64,000 bases of DNA from Arthrobacter sp. 35W. GTDB lineage: Bacteria; Actinomycetota; Actinomycetes; Actinomycetales; Micrococcaceae. Below, piece by piece: positions 17,821-26,062 of this stretch. The notes below the pieces were generated by a model that worked only from the letters and a program-made list of their open reading frames with translations, was not told the origin of the DNA and made no database searches. A program made the position numbers and the translations under genes. Location: positions 372,001 through 436,000 of the forward strand of contig NZ_KI519454.1 in assembly GCF_000482545.1 (NCBI RefSeq). The letters are read 5' to 3'. Numbering within the stretch: the first letter of the stretch is position 1; each line of letters begins with the position of its first letter.

Positions 17821-19562
17821 GCACCAAGCGGCCCCCCGCTGCACCGCCGCACATTCCGGGCTACAGCTACGTGTCGCTGCTGGGCTCGGGTGGCTTCTCC
17901 GATGTGTTCCTCTACGAGCAGGAGCGCCCGCGCCGCAAGGTGGCGGTGAAGGTTCTGGTGGCGGATCTGAAGACCGACGGCGCGCGACGCCGGTTCGAAT
18001 CCGAGGCCAACCTGATGGCCCAGCTGTCCACGCACCCCTACATCGTCACCATCTACGAGGCGGAGGTCACCGACGCCGGGCACTCGTACCTGGCGATGGA
18101 GTACTGCTCGCGTCCCAGCCTCGACACCCGGTACCGCAAGGCCCGCTTCAGCGTGGACGAGGTCCTGGCCGTGGGCATCCAGGTGGCCTCCGCCGTCGAG
18201 ACGGCCCACCGCGCCGGCATCGCCCACCGCGACATCAAGCCCGCCAACATCCTGGTCACCGACTACAACCGGCCGGCCCTGACGGACTTTGGCATCTCCG
18301 GCACCACCGACGGCGCCGCCGATGAAGACGCCGGCATGTCCATCCCGTGGTCGCCGCCGGAGTCCTTCACCGGTGCCAGCACCGACGGTGTGCTGGTGGA
18401 TGTCTGGGCGCTGGGCGCCACGCTGTACACGCTGTTGGCCGGCCGCTCGCCCTTTGTGGTGCCCGGGGCCTCCAACTCGCAGCGTGAACTGATCAACCGC
18501 ATTTCCACCGCGCCGCTGCCGGGGCTGGGCCGGGCGGACGTCCCGCAGTCCCTGGAACTGGTGCTGGCGACGGCCATGGCCAAGTCCCCGGCCTCCCGCT
18601 ATGCCTCGGCCCAGGCCTTCGCCCGCGCCCTGATGCGGGTCCAGAGCGATCTGAACCTGTCCGTCACACCCTTTGAGATGCTTGACGATTCCGCCCCGGA
18701 GGAGCACCCGGCCGAGGAGAACCAGGAGGCCACCCGGGTCCGCAGCATCGTCTCGATCGATCCGGATGCGGCCACCAACGCGCCCACGTTCCCCACCAGG
18801 TTCCCCGGAACCGCGGGAGCCTTTGGCGCCGGCAACACGACCACCGGCCGCACCGGAACCACCGCAGCCGGAACCACAGGCCGCGGCGCCACAGGCCCCA
18901 CCACGCCGGTGGACTACAGCACAGGGGCCACCGCTCCCGGCGAGGGCACTGTGCCGCGGCCGGGTCTGGTCCGTTCGCCGCATGAGTGGGCCCAGCCGAT
19001 GCCGCGAGATGCGGCATCGGAGGATTCCGTGCTCGCCTCCACCGTGCACCGCTCGGCGGCGCCGGCAGCGGCAGGCCCGCGGGGCTTCCCCGGGGCAGGG
19101 CCGGGAACGGATGCCGGCGCGCAGGGCTCCGAAACCCACCCGCCGCGGCGCTCCAAGCTGTGGCTGGGGATCGGCGCCGGCGTGGTGCTCGCGGGGGCGG
19201 CCGCCGTCGGCATCGCCGTCGTGGCCACCGGCGGCACGCCCACCCAGGAGGCTGCCACCACCACTGCCGCTCCACCGCCGCCGGCCATCGTTGCCGGGGC
19301 CGAGGTTCCCGCTGTCGCCGATTTGAAGGCAACGGCGCAGGACGGCGGAGCCACCTGGACGTGGACCAACCCGGATCCGAAGGAGGGGGACAGCTACCTC
19401 TGGAGCGCCGTCTCCGTGGTGGATGGGCCGCAGTTCAAGCCGATCGGCACGGCGTCGGTGTTTGTCACCAACAACGCCCAGGGCGTGTCCTGCATCGACG
19501 TGGTGCTGGTGCGCAAGAACGGCGCCACCTCGCCGGACACCAAGAAGTGCTATCCGGACTAG
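17817..19562 (+). CDS. transmembrane Ser/Thr protein kinase (Hanks type)
   Basis: 581 aa. The kinase domain spans about residues 13-285: Gly loop GSGGFSDVF, catalytic Lys in VAVKVL, HRDIKPANIL (Asp near residue 138), DFGISG, and SPPE in place of the usual APE. A Thr/Gly/Pro-rich juxtamembrane region follows, then one transmembrane helix at about 447-470 (LWLGIGAGVVLAGAAAVGIAVV) and a ~110-residue extracellular domain without PASTA repeats, with two Cys near the end (SCIDVV; KKCYPD). It probably senses an envelope signal and phosphorylates the FHA-linked components of the same operon. GTG 17817 overlaps the upstream stop. Confidence 0.93.
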   Translation: MSTKRPPAAPPHIPGYSYVSLLGSGGFSDVFLYEQERPRRKVAVKVLVADLKTDGARRRFESEANLMAQLSTHPYIVTIYEAEVTDAGHSYLAMEYCSRPSLDTRYRKARFSVDEVLAVGIQVASAVETAHRAGIAHRDIKPANILVTDYNRPALTDFGISGTTDGAADEDAGMSIPWSPPESFTGASTDGVLVDVWALGATLYTLLAGRSPFVVPGASNSQRELINRISTAPLPGLGRADVPQSLELVLATAMAKSPASRYASAQAFARALMRVQSDLNLSVTPFEMLDDSAPEEHPAEENQEATRVRSIVSIDPDAATNAPTFPTRFPGTAGAFGAGNTTTGRTGTTAAGTTGRGATGPTTPVDYSTGATAPGEGTVPRPGLVRSPHEWAQPMPRDAASEDSVLASTVHRSAAPAAAGPRGFPGAGPGTDAGAQGSETHPPRRSKLWLGIGAGVVLAGAAAVGIAVVATGGTPTQEAATTTAAPPPPAIVAGAEVPAVADLKATAQDGGATWTWTNPDPKEGDSYLWSAVSVVDGPQFKPIGTASVFVTNNAQGVSCIDVVLVRKNGATSPDTKKCYPD

Positions 19563-19631
19563 GCAGCATGACCCCGGGAAGCACAACAGCTCCGGGAAGC
19601 ACAACACCACTGAACTAGCGAAGGGGCACCC

Positions 19632-20336
19632 GTGGGGGACCTGGCCATTGATTTCTGCGGCGAATGGTACGAACCAGACGCCGAGTCCGTCTTCAGCATC
19701 GGGCGTGAGGGCGATCTGGAAGTGGATGACAATCCCTACCTGCACAGGACCTTCCTGCAGATCGCGCGGTACGACAACATCTGGTGGCTGACCAACGCCG
19801 GCACGATGCTCTCGGCCACCATTGCCGATGCCGCCGGCGGCATGCAGGCCTGGCTGGCACCCGGCGCGCGCATCCCGCTGGTGTTTGGCCAGACGAATGT
19901 GGTGTTCACCGCCGGCCCCACCACCTATGAATTCTCCGTGCACCTGAAGACCCCGGCCTTCAAGACCCAGAGCAGCAGCGAGGACCAGGTGGGGGACACC
20001 ACCATCGGGCCGGTGGTCTTCACCGATTCACAGAAGGCGCTGATCGTGGCGCTGGCCGAGCCCATGCTGCGCCGCGATGGCACCGGTTTCAGCGCCATCC
20101 CCTCCTCCGCCGAGGCAGCCCGCCGGCTGGGCTGGGCCCTCACCCGGTTCAACCGCAAGCTGGACAATGTCTGTGACAAACTGGACCGCGTCGGCGTCGC
20201 CGGGCTGCGTGGCGGCGGCGGCAAGCTCGCCACCAACCGCCGGGCCCGCCTGGTGGAGCACGCCGTCACCTCGCACCTGGTCACCTCCGACGACCTTGGC
20301 CTGCTGGACGCCATGAAGGGACGCGACGACGCATGA
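19632..20336 (+). CDS. FHA-like domain protein with C-terminal winged-helix region
   Basis: 234 aa. The N-terminal ~100 residues resemble an FHA fold (FSIGREGDLEVDDNPYLHR; WLTNAGT), although the second conserved Ser/Asn region is loose. The C-terminal part (about 130-225) is helical and looks like a winged helix (SAEAARRLGWALTRFNRKLDNV). GTG 19632 is preceded by GAAGGGG, 69 nt after the kinase stop; that gap contains two copies of an ~18-nt direct repeat (cgggaagcacaaca). Its stop overlaps the ATPase start (ATGA 20333-20336). Likely an adaptor between kinase output and the EssC-type ATPase. Confidence 0.8.
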   Translation: MGDLAIDFCGEWYEPDAESVFSIGREGDLEVDDNPYLHRTFLQIARYDNIWWLTNAGTMLSATIADAAGGMQAWLAPGARIPLVFGQTNVVFTAGPTTYEFSVHLKTPAFKTQSSSEDQVGDTTIGPVVFTDSQKALIVALAEPMLRRDGTGFSAIPSSAEAARRLGWALTRFNRKLDNVCDKLDRVGVAGLRGGGGKLATNRRARLVEHAVTSHLVTSDDLGLLDAMKGRDDA

Positions 20337-23300
20337 AGATCCGTCTGACGCTGCGGCGCGATCCGCAGGAAGCGAAGGACCTGGCCATCACCGTTGACGG
20401 TCTGGCCACGGTGGGCGACATCGCCACCGAGCTCTACAGCTCCGACCCCTCCCGCAAGGGCGCCACCGCTCCGCCCAACCTCTCGCTGATGGTGGAGGAC
20501 GATGTGGTGGGCGGCAGCACCGGCCGGGTGCTCCCGGCGGACAGCAATCTGCTCGAATCCGGCCTGCGCCCCGGCTCCACCGTCTCCCTGACCCAGGTCA
20601 GCGGCCAGTTTGCCGTACCCGGCCATGAGCGCGGACCGGCGGCCGCCACCCTGCGCGTGATGTCCGGGCCCGACGCCGGCAAGGAGTTCGCGCTGCCGGC
20701 CGGCACCAGCTATGTGGGCCGGGACCGCGGCGCCGATGTGCGCCTGAGCGACCCGCTGACCTCCAAACGCCACGCCCGCATCACCGTGGGCGACACGGTG
20801 GAGATCGTGGACACCAACTCCGCCAACGGCCTGGTCATGGAGGGGCGGCAGATTTCCCGCGCCGTCCTGGGCGCCTCGGACCTGGTGGTCCTGGGCGACA
20901 CCACCATCTCGGTGCTCAGCCTGGGCCGCGCCGCCGCGGCCGGCCCCAGCACGCCGCTGGTGGAGTTCAACCGCTCCCCGCGCGTCGTCCCCTCGTTCAA
21001 GATCGAGGAGCAGCAGGTTCCCGCCGGCCCGCAGCGCCCGCACCGCCAGCGCTTCCCCCTGCTGATGATGGTGGCCCCTGTGATCATGGGTGCCGTGATG
21101 TTCGGCGCGACGCGCAGCCCGTACAGCCTGATCTTCATGGCGATGATGCCGATGATGATGATCGCCAGCTATGTCGACCAGAAGTTCCAGGCCAGCAAGG
21201 AGCTCAAGGCCGCCGTTGAGCAGTTCCGGGGCTCCGTGGCCGAGTTCCGCCGCCAGATGACAGCCCGCCAGCAGGTGGAGCGGGCCGTGCGGCTGGCCGA
21301 GGTCCCCTCCGTGGCCGAGACGGTGGATGGCATCTACACCCTGGGCCCGATGCTGTGGACGCACCGCCCCGAGCACGAGGCCTTCCTCAGCCTGCGCCTG
21401 GGCGTGGGCCGGGCGCCCTCCCGCACGCCGGTGAAGGCGCCGTCGACCAATGACACGGTGCCGGAGTACATGGAGGAGATCGGCGATCTGGTCACCGAAT
21501 TCTCAGAGATCGACGCCGTGCCCGTGGTGGCACAGCTGCGCCACAGCGGCGCGCTGGGTCTGGCCGGTCCGCGCGGCGTGGTGGACGACGTCGCCCGCGG
21601 CCTGGTGCTGCAGGCGGTGGGCCTGCATTCGCCCGCCGAGCTGGTGGTGGCCGCGCTGACCGCGATGGAATCGCGCGCCCGCTGGACCTGGCTGCAGTGG
21701 CTGCCCCATGTGGGCAGCGTGCACAGCCCCCTGGGCGGGGACCACCTGGCCGCCGGCTCCGGCGCAGGAGGCTCGCTGCTGGCCCGGCTGGAGGATCTGG
21801 TGGTCCAGCGCGGCGGCAGCCTCGACGCCAACAGCGCCGCGCTGCGCTCCCGGCAGGATCCGGACAAGATGGAGCCGCCGGCACCGAAGGTCCCGGCGCT
21901 GCTGGTCATCGTCGAGGACGACGCCAAGGTGGACCGCGGCCGGCTGGCCCGGCTCGCCGAACACGGCGCCGACGTCGGCATCCACGTCCTCTGGGTCGCC
22001 ACCACGGTGGCGGCGCTGCCCGCCGCCTGCCGCGACTTCCTGCACGTCGACGGCGGCAGCGGCACCACCACCGGGCAGGTGCGCCTGGGCCAGCTGACCT
22101 ACCCGGTCAGCTGCGAAAGCGTCGACGCCGCCCTCGCCGGCGACCTGGCCCGCATGCTGGCCCCCGTCGTCGACGTCTCCAAACCGGTGGCCGATGATTC
22201 CGATCTTCCCCGCGCCGTCTCCTATGTGGCCCTGGCCGGCCACGACATCGTGGAAACCACCTCCGCCATTGCGGACCGGTGGAAGGAGAACAACTCCGTG
22301 GCCTCCTCGGCCGTGCCCAACCGCAAGTTCCAGGGCACGCTGCGCGCTCTGGTGGGGTCCAAGGGCGTGGAGCCGATGTACCTGGACCTGAAGACCGAGG
22401 GCCCGCATGCCCTGGTGGGCGGCACCACCGGAGCGGGCAAGTCCGAGTTCCTGCAGTCCTGGGTGCTGGGCATGGCCGCGGCCTACAGCCCGGACCGGCT
22501 CTCCTTCCTCTTTGTCGACTACAAGGGCGGCGCGGCCTTTGCCGACTGCGTCCAGCTCCCGCACACCGTGGGCCTGGTGACGGACCTGTCCCCGCACCTG
22601 GTGCGCCGCGCGCTCACCTCGCTGCGGGCGGAGCTGCACTACCGCGAGCACCTGTTCAACCGCAAGAAGGCCAAGGACCTGCTCGCCATGGAGCGCGAGG
22701 CGGATCCGGAAACGCCGCCGTCGCTGGTCATTGTGGTCGATGAGTTCGCCGCGCTGGCCAAGGAGGTGCCGGAGTTCGTCGACGGGGTGGTGGACGTGGC
22801 CGCCCGCGGCCGTTCCCTGGGCCTGCACCTGATCCTGGCCACCCAGCGCCCCTCCGGCGTCATCCGCGACAATCTGCGCGCCAACACCAATATGCGCATT
22901 GCCCTGCGCATGGCCGATGTGGACGACTCCCAGGACATTCTGGGCGAGCCCACGGCCGCGTACTTCAGCCCGGCCATCCCCGGCCGCGGCGCCGCCAAGA
23001 CCGGGCCCGGGCGCATCCAGGGCTTCCAGACCGGCTACGCCGGCGGCTGGACCACGCGGACGCCGCAGCGCCCGCGGATCGACATCGTGGAAATGGACTT
23101 CGGATCCGGGGCGCAGTGGGAGCAGGAAGTGCTCCAGGCCCCCGTGGAGGAGGACGCCGGCCCCAACGACATCTCGCGCGTGGTCGCCAATGTGTCGCTC
23201 GCCGCCGTCGAACTGGGCATCAAGCCGCCGCGCAAGCCCTGGCTGGGTGAACTGCCCCAGACCTACGAGTTCTCCAAGCTGCCCAACCCGCGCACCGATG

Positions 23301-24769
23301 AGCGGCTGCTGCTGGGTGTGATGGACGATCCCGAACACCAGGCCCAGCCGACCGTCTCCTACGAGCCGGACCGGGACGGCAACATGGCCATTCTGGGCTC
23401 CAGCGGCTCGGGCAAGTCCGCGGCGCTGCGCACCATCGCCATTGCCGGTGCCGTGACGCCGCGCGGCGGCCCCGTGCAGGTCTACGGCATCGACGCGGCC
23501 TCCAACGGTCTGGCGATGCTGGAGCAGCTGCCGCATGTGGGTGCGATCATCAACGCCGAGGACCACGAGCGTGTGGGCCGGCTGCTGCGGCACGTGCGCT
23601 CCATCATCGACGCCCGGGCCGAGGCCTTCGCCGAGGTCAAGGCGGGCACCATCAGCGAGTACCGCCGGCTGGCGGGCAAGCCGGAGGAGCCGCGCATCAT
23701 CATCCTGCTGGACGGTCTGGGCACCTTCCGGGAGATCTACGAATTCCGCTCCGGCATGACCCAGTCCGAGGTGCTCCAGCAGATCGCCACCGACGGCCGC
23801 CCGATGGGTGTGCACGTGGTGGTGGCCGGCGACAGCGCCAAGTCGCTGCCGCCGTCGTTGGCCGCCTCCATCCAGCGCACGCTCGTGCTGCGCATGGCCA
23901 CCCCCGACGACTACGGCAACCTGGGCCTGCCCCGGGACGTCCTGACGGCCACCTCGCCCCCGGGGCGCGGCATGTTGGACGGGCGCGAGGTGCAGCTTGC
24001 CGTCTTCGGCGGCAACGCCAACCTGGCCCTGCAGGCGCGCCAGGTGGAGAAGCTGGCCGAGTCCATGCGCCGCCAGGGCGTTCCGGAGGCGCCGGGCGTG
24101 CTGGCGCTGCCGGAAAGCCTGGACCTGCAGGTGCTCCCCGCCGCAGCCGGCGGACATGTGGTGGTGGGTGTGGACGACTTCAACCTGGAGCCGGCCGGAC
24201 TGGCCGCCACAGGTGCGCTGATGGTCACCGGCCCGCCCGGATCGGGGCGGACGACGGCGCTGGTCACCCTCGCGCAGGCGCTGAAGCGCTCCTCGCCGCA
24301 GACCCGCCGGGTCTACTTCGGCTCGCGCAAATCCGCCGTCGCCTCGCTTCCGGTGTGGGACGAGGCCTACGCGACCCCGGGCGCCGTGGCACCTGAACTG
24401 TCCCGTCTCGCGGAGCTGGCCGAGGGCGGCGCGGACGATGTGGCGTTCTTCATCGAGGGCGTCACAGAGTTCTCCGATTCCGCCGCCGAGATGGATCTGG
24501 TGTCCCTGATCAAGGCCGCCGTGAAGGCCGGCCAATGGGTGGTGGGGGAGGCCGAGACCTCCACCTGGTCCTCGGCGTGGAACCTCGCAGGCCTGTTCAA
24601 GTCAGGCCGCCGCGGTCTGCTGCTGAACCCCGGCGACGTCGAGGGTGACACCCTGATGAGCACGCCGCTGGGGAGGATCTACAACAACAAGTTCGTCCCG
24701 GGACGTGGCTACATCGTCGGCCGCGGCAAGGCCTTCAAGGTCCAGGTCGCCACCGCCGACGTGCACTAA
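20333..24769 (+). CDS. EssC/EccC-type FtsK-SpoIIIE secretion ATPase
   Basis: 1478 aa, essentially the length of staphylococcal EssC. Order: a ubiquitin-like N-terminal segment (~1-90), an FHA domain (~104-175: YVGRDRGADVRLSD, SKRHARI, DTNSANGL), two transmembrane helices (~239-280), then three ATPase domains with P-loops GGTTGAGKSEF (~696), GSSGSGKSAA (~1022) and GPPGSGRTTA (~1298). Domain 1 has Walker B LVIVVDEFAAL and ATQRPSGVI. In domain 3 the Walker Lys is Arg, as in degenerate third domains of this family. Such ATPases drive type VII protein export. No WXG100 substrate gene or other core type VII component is in the window. It is the last gene of the operon. Confidence 0.9.
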   Translation: MKIRLTLRRDPQEAKDLAITVDGLATVGDIATELYSSDPSRKGATAPPNLSLMVEDDVVGGSTGRVLPADSNLLESGLRPGSTVSLTQVSGQFAVPGHERGPAAATLRVMSGPDAGKEFALPAGTSYVGRDRGADVRLSDPLTSKRHARITVGDTVEIVDTNSANGLVMEGRQISRAVLGASDLVVLGDTTISVLSLGRAAAAGPSTPLVEFNRSPRVVPSFKIEEQQVPAGPQRPHRQRFPLLMMVAPVIMGAVMFGATRSPYSLIFMAMMPMMMIASYVDQKFQASKELKAAVEQFRGSVAEFRRQMTARQQVERAVRLAEVPSVAETVDGIYTLGPMLWTHRPEHEAFLSLRLGVGRAPSRTPVKAPSTNDTVPEYMEEIGDLVTEFSEIDAVPVVAQLRHSGALGLAGPRGVVDDVARGLVLQAVGLHSPAELVVAALTAMESRARWTWLQWLPHVGSVHSPLGGDHLAAGSGAGGSLLARLEDLVVQRGGSLDANSAALRSRQDPDKMEPPAPKVPALLVIVEDDAKVDRGRLARLAEHGADVGIHVLWVATTVAALPAACRDFLHVDGGSGTTTGQVRLGQLTYPVSCESVDAALAGDLARMLAPVVDVSKPVADDSDLPRAVSYVALAGHDIVETTSAIADRWKENNSVASSAVPNRKFQGTLRALVGSKGVEPMYLDLKTEGPHALVGGTTGAGKSEFLQSWVLGMAAAYSPDRLSFLFVDYKGGAAFADCVQLPHTVGLVTDLSPHLVRRALTSLRAELHYREHLFNRKKAKDLLAMEREADPETPPSLVIVVDEFAALAKEVPEFVDGVVDVAARGRSLGLHLILATQRPSGVIRDNLRANTNMRIALRMADVDDSQDILGEPTAAYFSPAIPGRGAAKTGPGRIQGFQTGYAGGWTTRTPQRPRIDIVEMDFGSGAQWEQEVLQAPVEEDAGPNDISRVVANVSLAAVELGIKPPRKPWLGELPQTYEFSKLPNPRTDERLLLGVMDDPEHQAQPTVSYEPDRDGNMAILGSSGSGKSAALRTIAIAGAVTPRGGPVQVYGIDAASNGLAMLEQLPHVGAIINAEDHERVGRLLRHVRSIIDARAEAFAEVKAGTISEYRRLAGKPEEPRIIILLDGLGTFREIYEFRSGMTQSEVLQQIATDGRPMGVHVVVAGDSAKSLPPSLAASIQRTLVLRMATPDDYGNLGLPRDVLTATSPPGRGMLDGREVQLAVFGGNANLALQARQVEKLAESMRRQGVPEAPGVLALPESLDLQVLPAAAGGHVVVGVDDFNLEPAGLAATGALMVTGPPGSGRTTALVTLAQALKRSSPQTRRVYFGSRKSAVASLPVWDEAYATPGAVAPELSRLAELAEGGADDVAFFIEGVTEFSDSAAEMDLVSLIKAAVKAGQWVVGEAETSTWSSAWNLAGLFKSGRRGLLLNPGDVEGDTLMSTPLGRIYNNKFVPGRGYIVGRGKAFKVQVATADVH

Positions 24770-24804
24770 CCCGGCCACCGCCGTCGTCGTCAGTGGGCAG
24801 TGGC

Positions 24805-24862
24805 GACGCAGTTCCCCTTTCATGACGCAATCGTGGACGCGTCCTGGGCGGGGAACTGCGTC
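24805..24862 (+). repeat. 58-bp palindromic intergenic element, copy 3
   Basis: Outer arms gacgcagttcccc and ggggaactgcgtc are perfect 13-bp inverted repeats, with an inner palindrome GACGCGTC. It lies 36 nt after the EssC-type stop and just before the convergent caspase gene end, so it could act as an RNA hairpin at both 3' ends. Confidence 0.9.
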
Positions 24863-24876
24863 CCAGCCGAATGCCG

Positions 24877-26010
24877 CTACCCGATGGCGGCCCAGGTGAG
24901 GGGTCCGACGACGCCGTCGGCCACCAGGGCGTTGTCGCGCTGGAAGGCGCGGACTGCCGATTCGGTGCCGGGGCCGAAGATCCCATCAACCACCAGCCGG
25001 TAGCCGATGTCCGAGAGCCGCTGCTGCAGGTAGCTGACATGCTCCCCGGTGGAGCCGCGGCGGACGGTCGGGCGCGAGGTGGTCGTCGTCGGCGTCGTGG
25101 GGGTTGACGGCGTGCTGGGGGTGGTGCCTGGGTTCGAGGACGACGGCGTGATGCAGAATGGCCGCTGCCCGAGGAATACCGGGTCAACGGTGCCCGTCGT
25201 GTACAGGTTCGGAACCTGGTCCGGGGGCATGGAGTTCAGGATGGACTGGTGGAACGAGGTGTAGTTGCCCTGGAAGCTGCCGTTGGCCCAGGCCTGCAGC
25301 AGCGCGCCGGTGAACTGGCCGTTGACGGCGCCATCGTAGGAGAGCTGCGAGTCCTGGCAGCCGGCCAGCAGGATCACACTGGCGCTGACATTGGCATCCG
25401 ATTTGGCTCCGCTGAGCGCCTGGACAAATTGGTAGGTGCCGCGGCGCTTCTCGTTGTCGGCCACCTGGACGGACAGCGGCAGTGCCTTGGGCAGTCCCTC
25501 AACCACCGCCACCGAGTTGGCCACGTCCTTGGGCATGGATCTGGTCTGCTCCAGCAGGCCCTTGCGGCAGCCCTTGTTGATCAGCATCCGTGCCACGGTG
25601 CCGCTGTGGCAGCTGTCGGAGCAGACCAGGATGCGCACGCCGGGGGAGAACTGGGACCACATCTGGTAGAGCTCGTCGTCGACGATCTGGCGGTCGTAGG
25701 CCACCCACGTCTCGTCCTGGCTGTCCTCCTCGTCGCCGTTGTTGTCATCCACCTGGCCGCCGTGGCCGGAATAGGTGATCAGACAAATGTCCCCGTCCGA
25801 GGCCTGCTGGGCGAGCAGGCTGATCTCACCGATGATGGCCTGCGAGGTGGCCTGTTCCGTGATCAAACATGTGGTGGAGAAGCCCTCGGCCTCTGCCAGC
25901 TGCTGCATGGAATTGGCATCGTTGACACAGCCGCTCAAGGCTCCGTTCCAGCCGTTGTAGGCGTTGGGATCCACTCCGTTCAGCCCGATGTGCAGCGAGT
26001 ATCCAGCCAT
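24877..26010 (-). CDS. caspase-family (C14) protease with peptidoglycan-binding domain
   Basis: 377 aa from ATG 26010, preceded by GAAAGGACAGGG. The caspase p20-like fold has the catalytic dyad His83 (TYSGHGGQ) and Cys134 (DSCHSG), with an acidic loop DDNNGDEEDSQDE between them as in metacaspases that need calcium. A Ser/Thr/Pro linker (about 288-315) leads to a C-terminal peptidoglycan-binding domain of the PF01471 type (GEHVSYLQQRLSDIGY; VDGIFGPGTESAVRAFQ). There is no signal peptide or transmembrane helix, so a wall-binding domain is attached to an apparently cytoplasmic protease. It is last in a minus-strand operon with two large proteins, starting 52 nt after the preceding stop. Confidence 0.88.
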   Translation of the reverse strand: MAGYSLHIGLNGVDPNAYNGWNGALSGCVNDANSMQQLAEAEGFSTTCLITEQATSQAIIGEISLLAQQASDGDICLITYSGHGGQVDDNNGDEEDSQDETWVAYDRQIVDDELYQMWSQFSPGVRILVCSDSCHSGTVARMLINKGCRKGLLEQTRSMPKDVANSVAVVEGLPKALPLSVQVADNEKRRGTYQFVQALSGAKSDANVSASVILLAGCQDSQLSYDGAVNGQFTGALLQAWANGSFQGNYTSFHQSILNSMPPDQVPNLYTTGTVDPVFLGQRPFCITPSSSNPGTTPSTPSTPTTPTTTTSRPTVRRGSTGEHVSYLQQRLSDIGYRLVVDGIFGPGTESAVRAFQRDNALVADGVVGPLTWAAIG

Positions 26011-26062
26011 TGTCCCTGTCCTTTCGTGCGGTGCAGCATCTGCTGCGGGATTCGCCGGCGGC

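Noticed and set aside
19568-19618. 16-codon frame (MTPGSTTAPGSTTPLN) between kinase and FHA gene
   Set aside because: It is just an in-frame direct repeat with no ribosome site.
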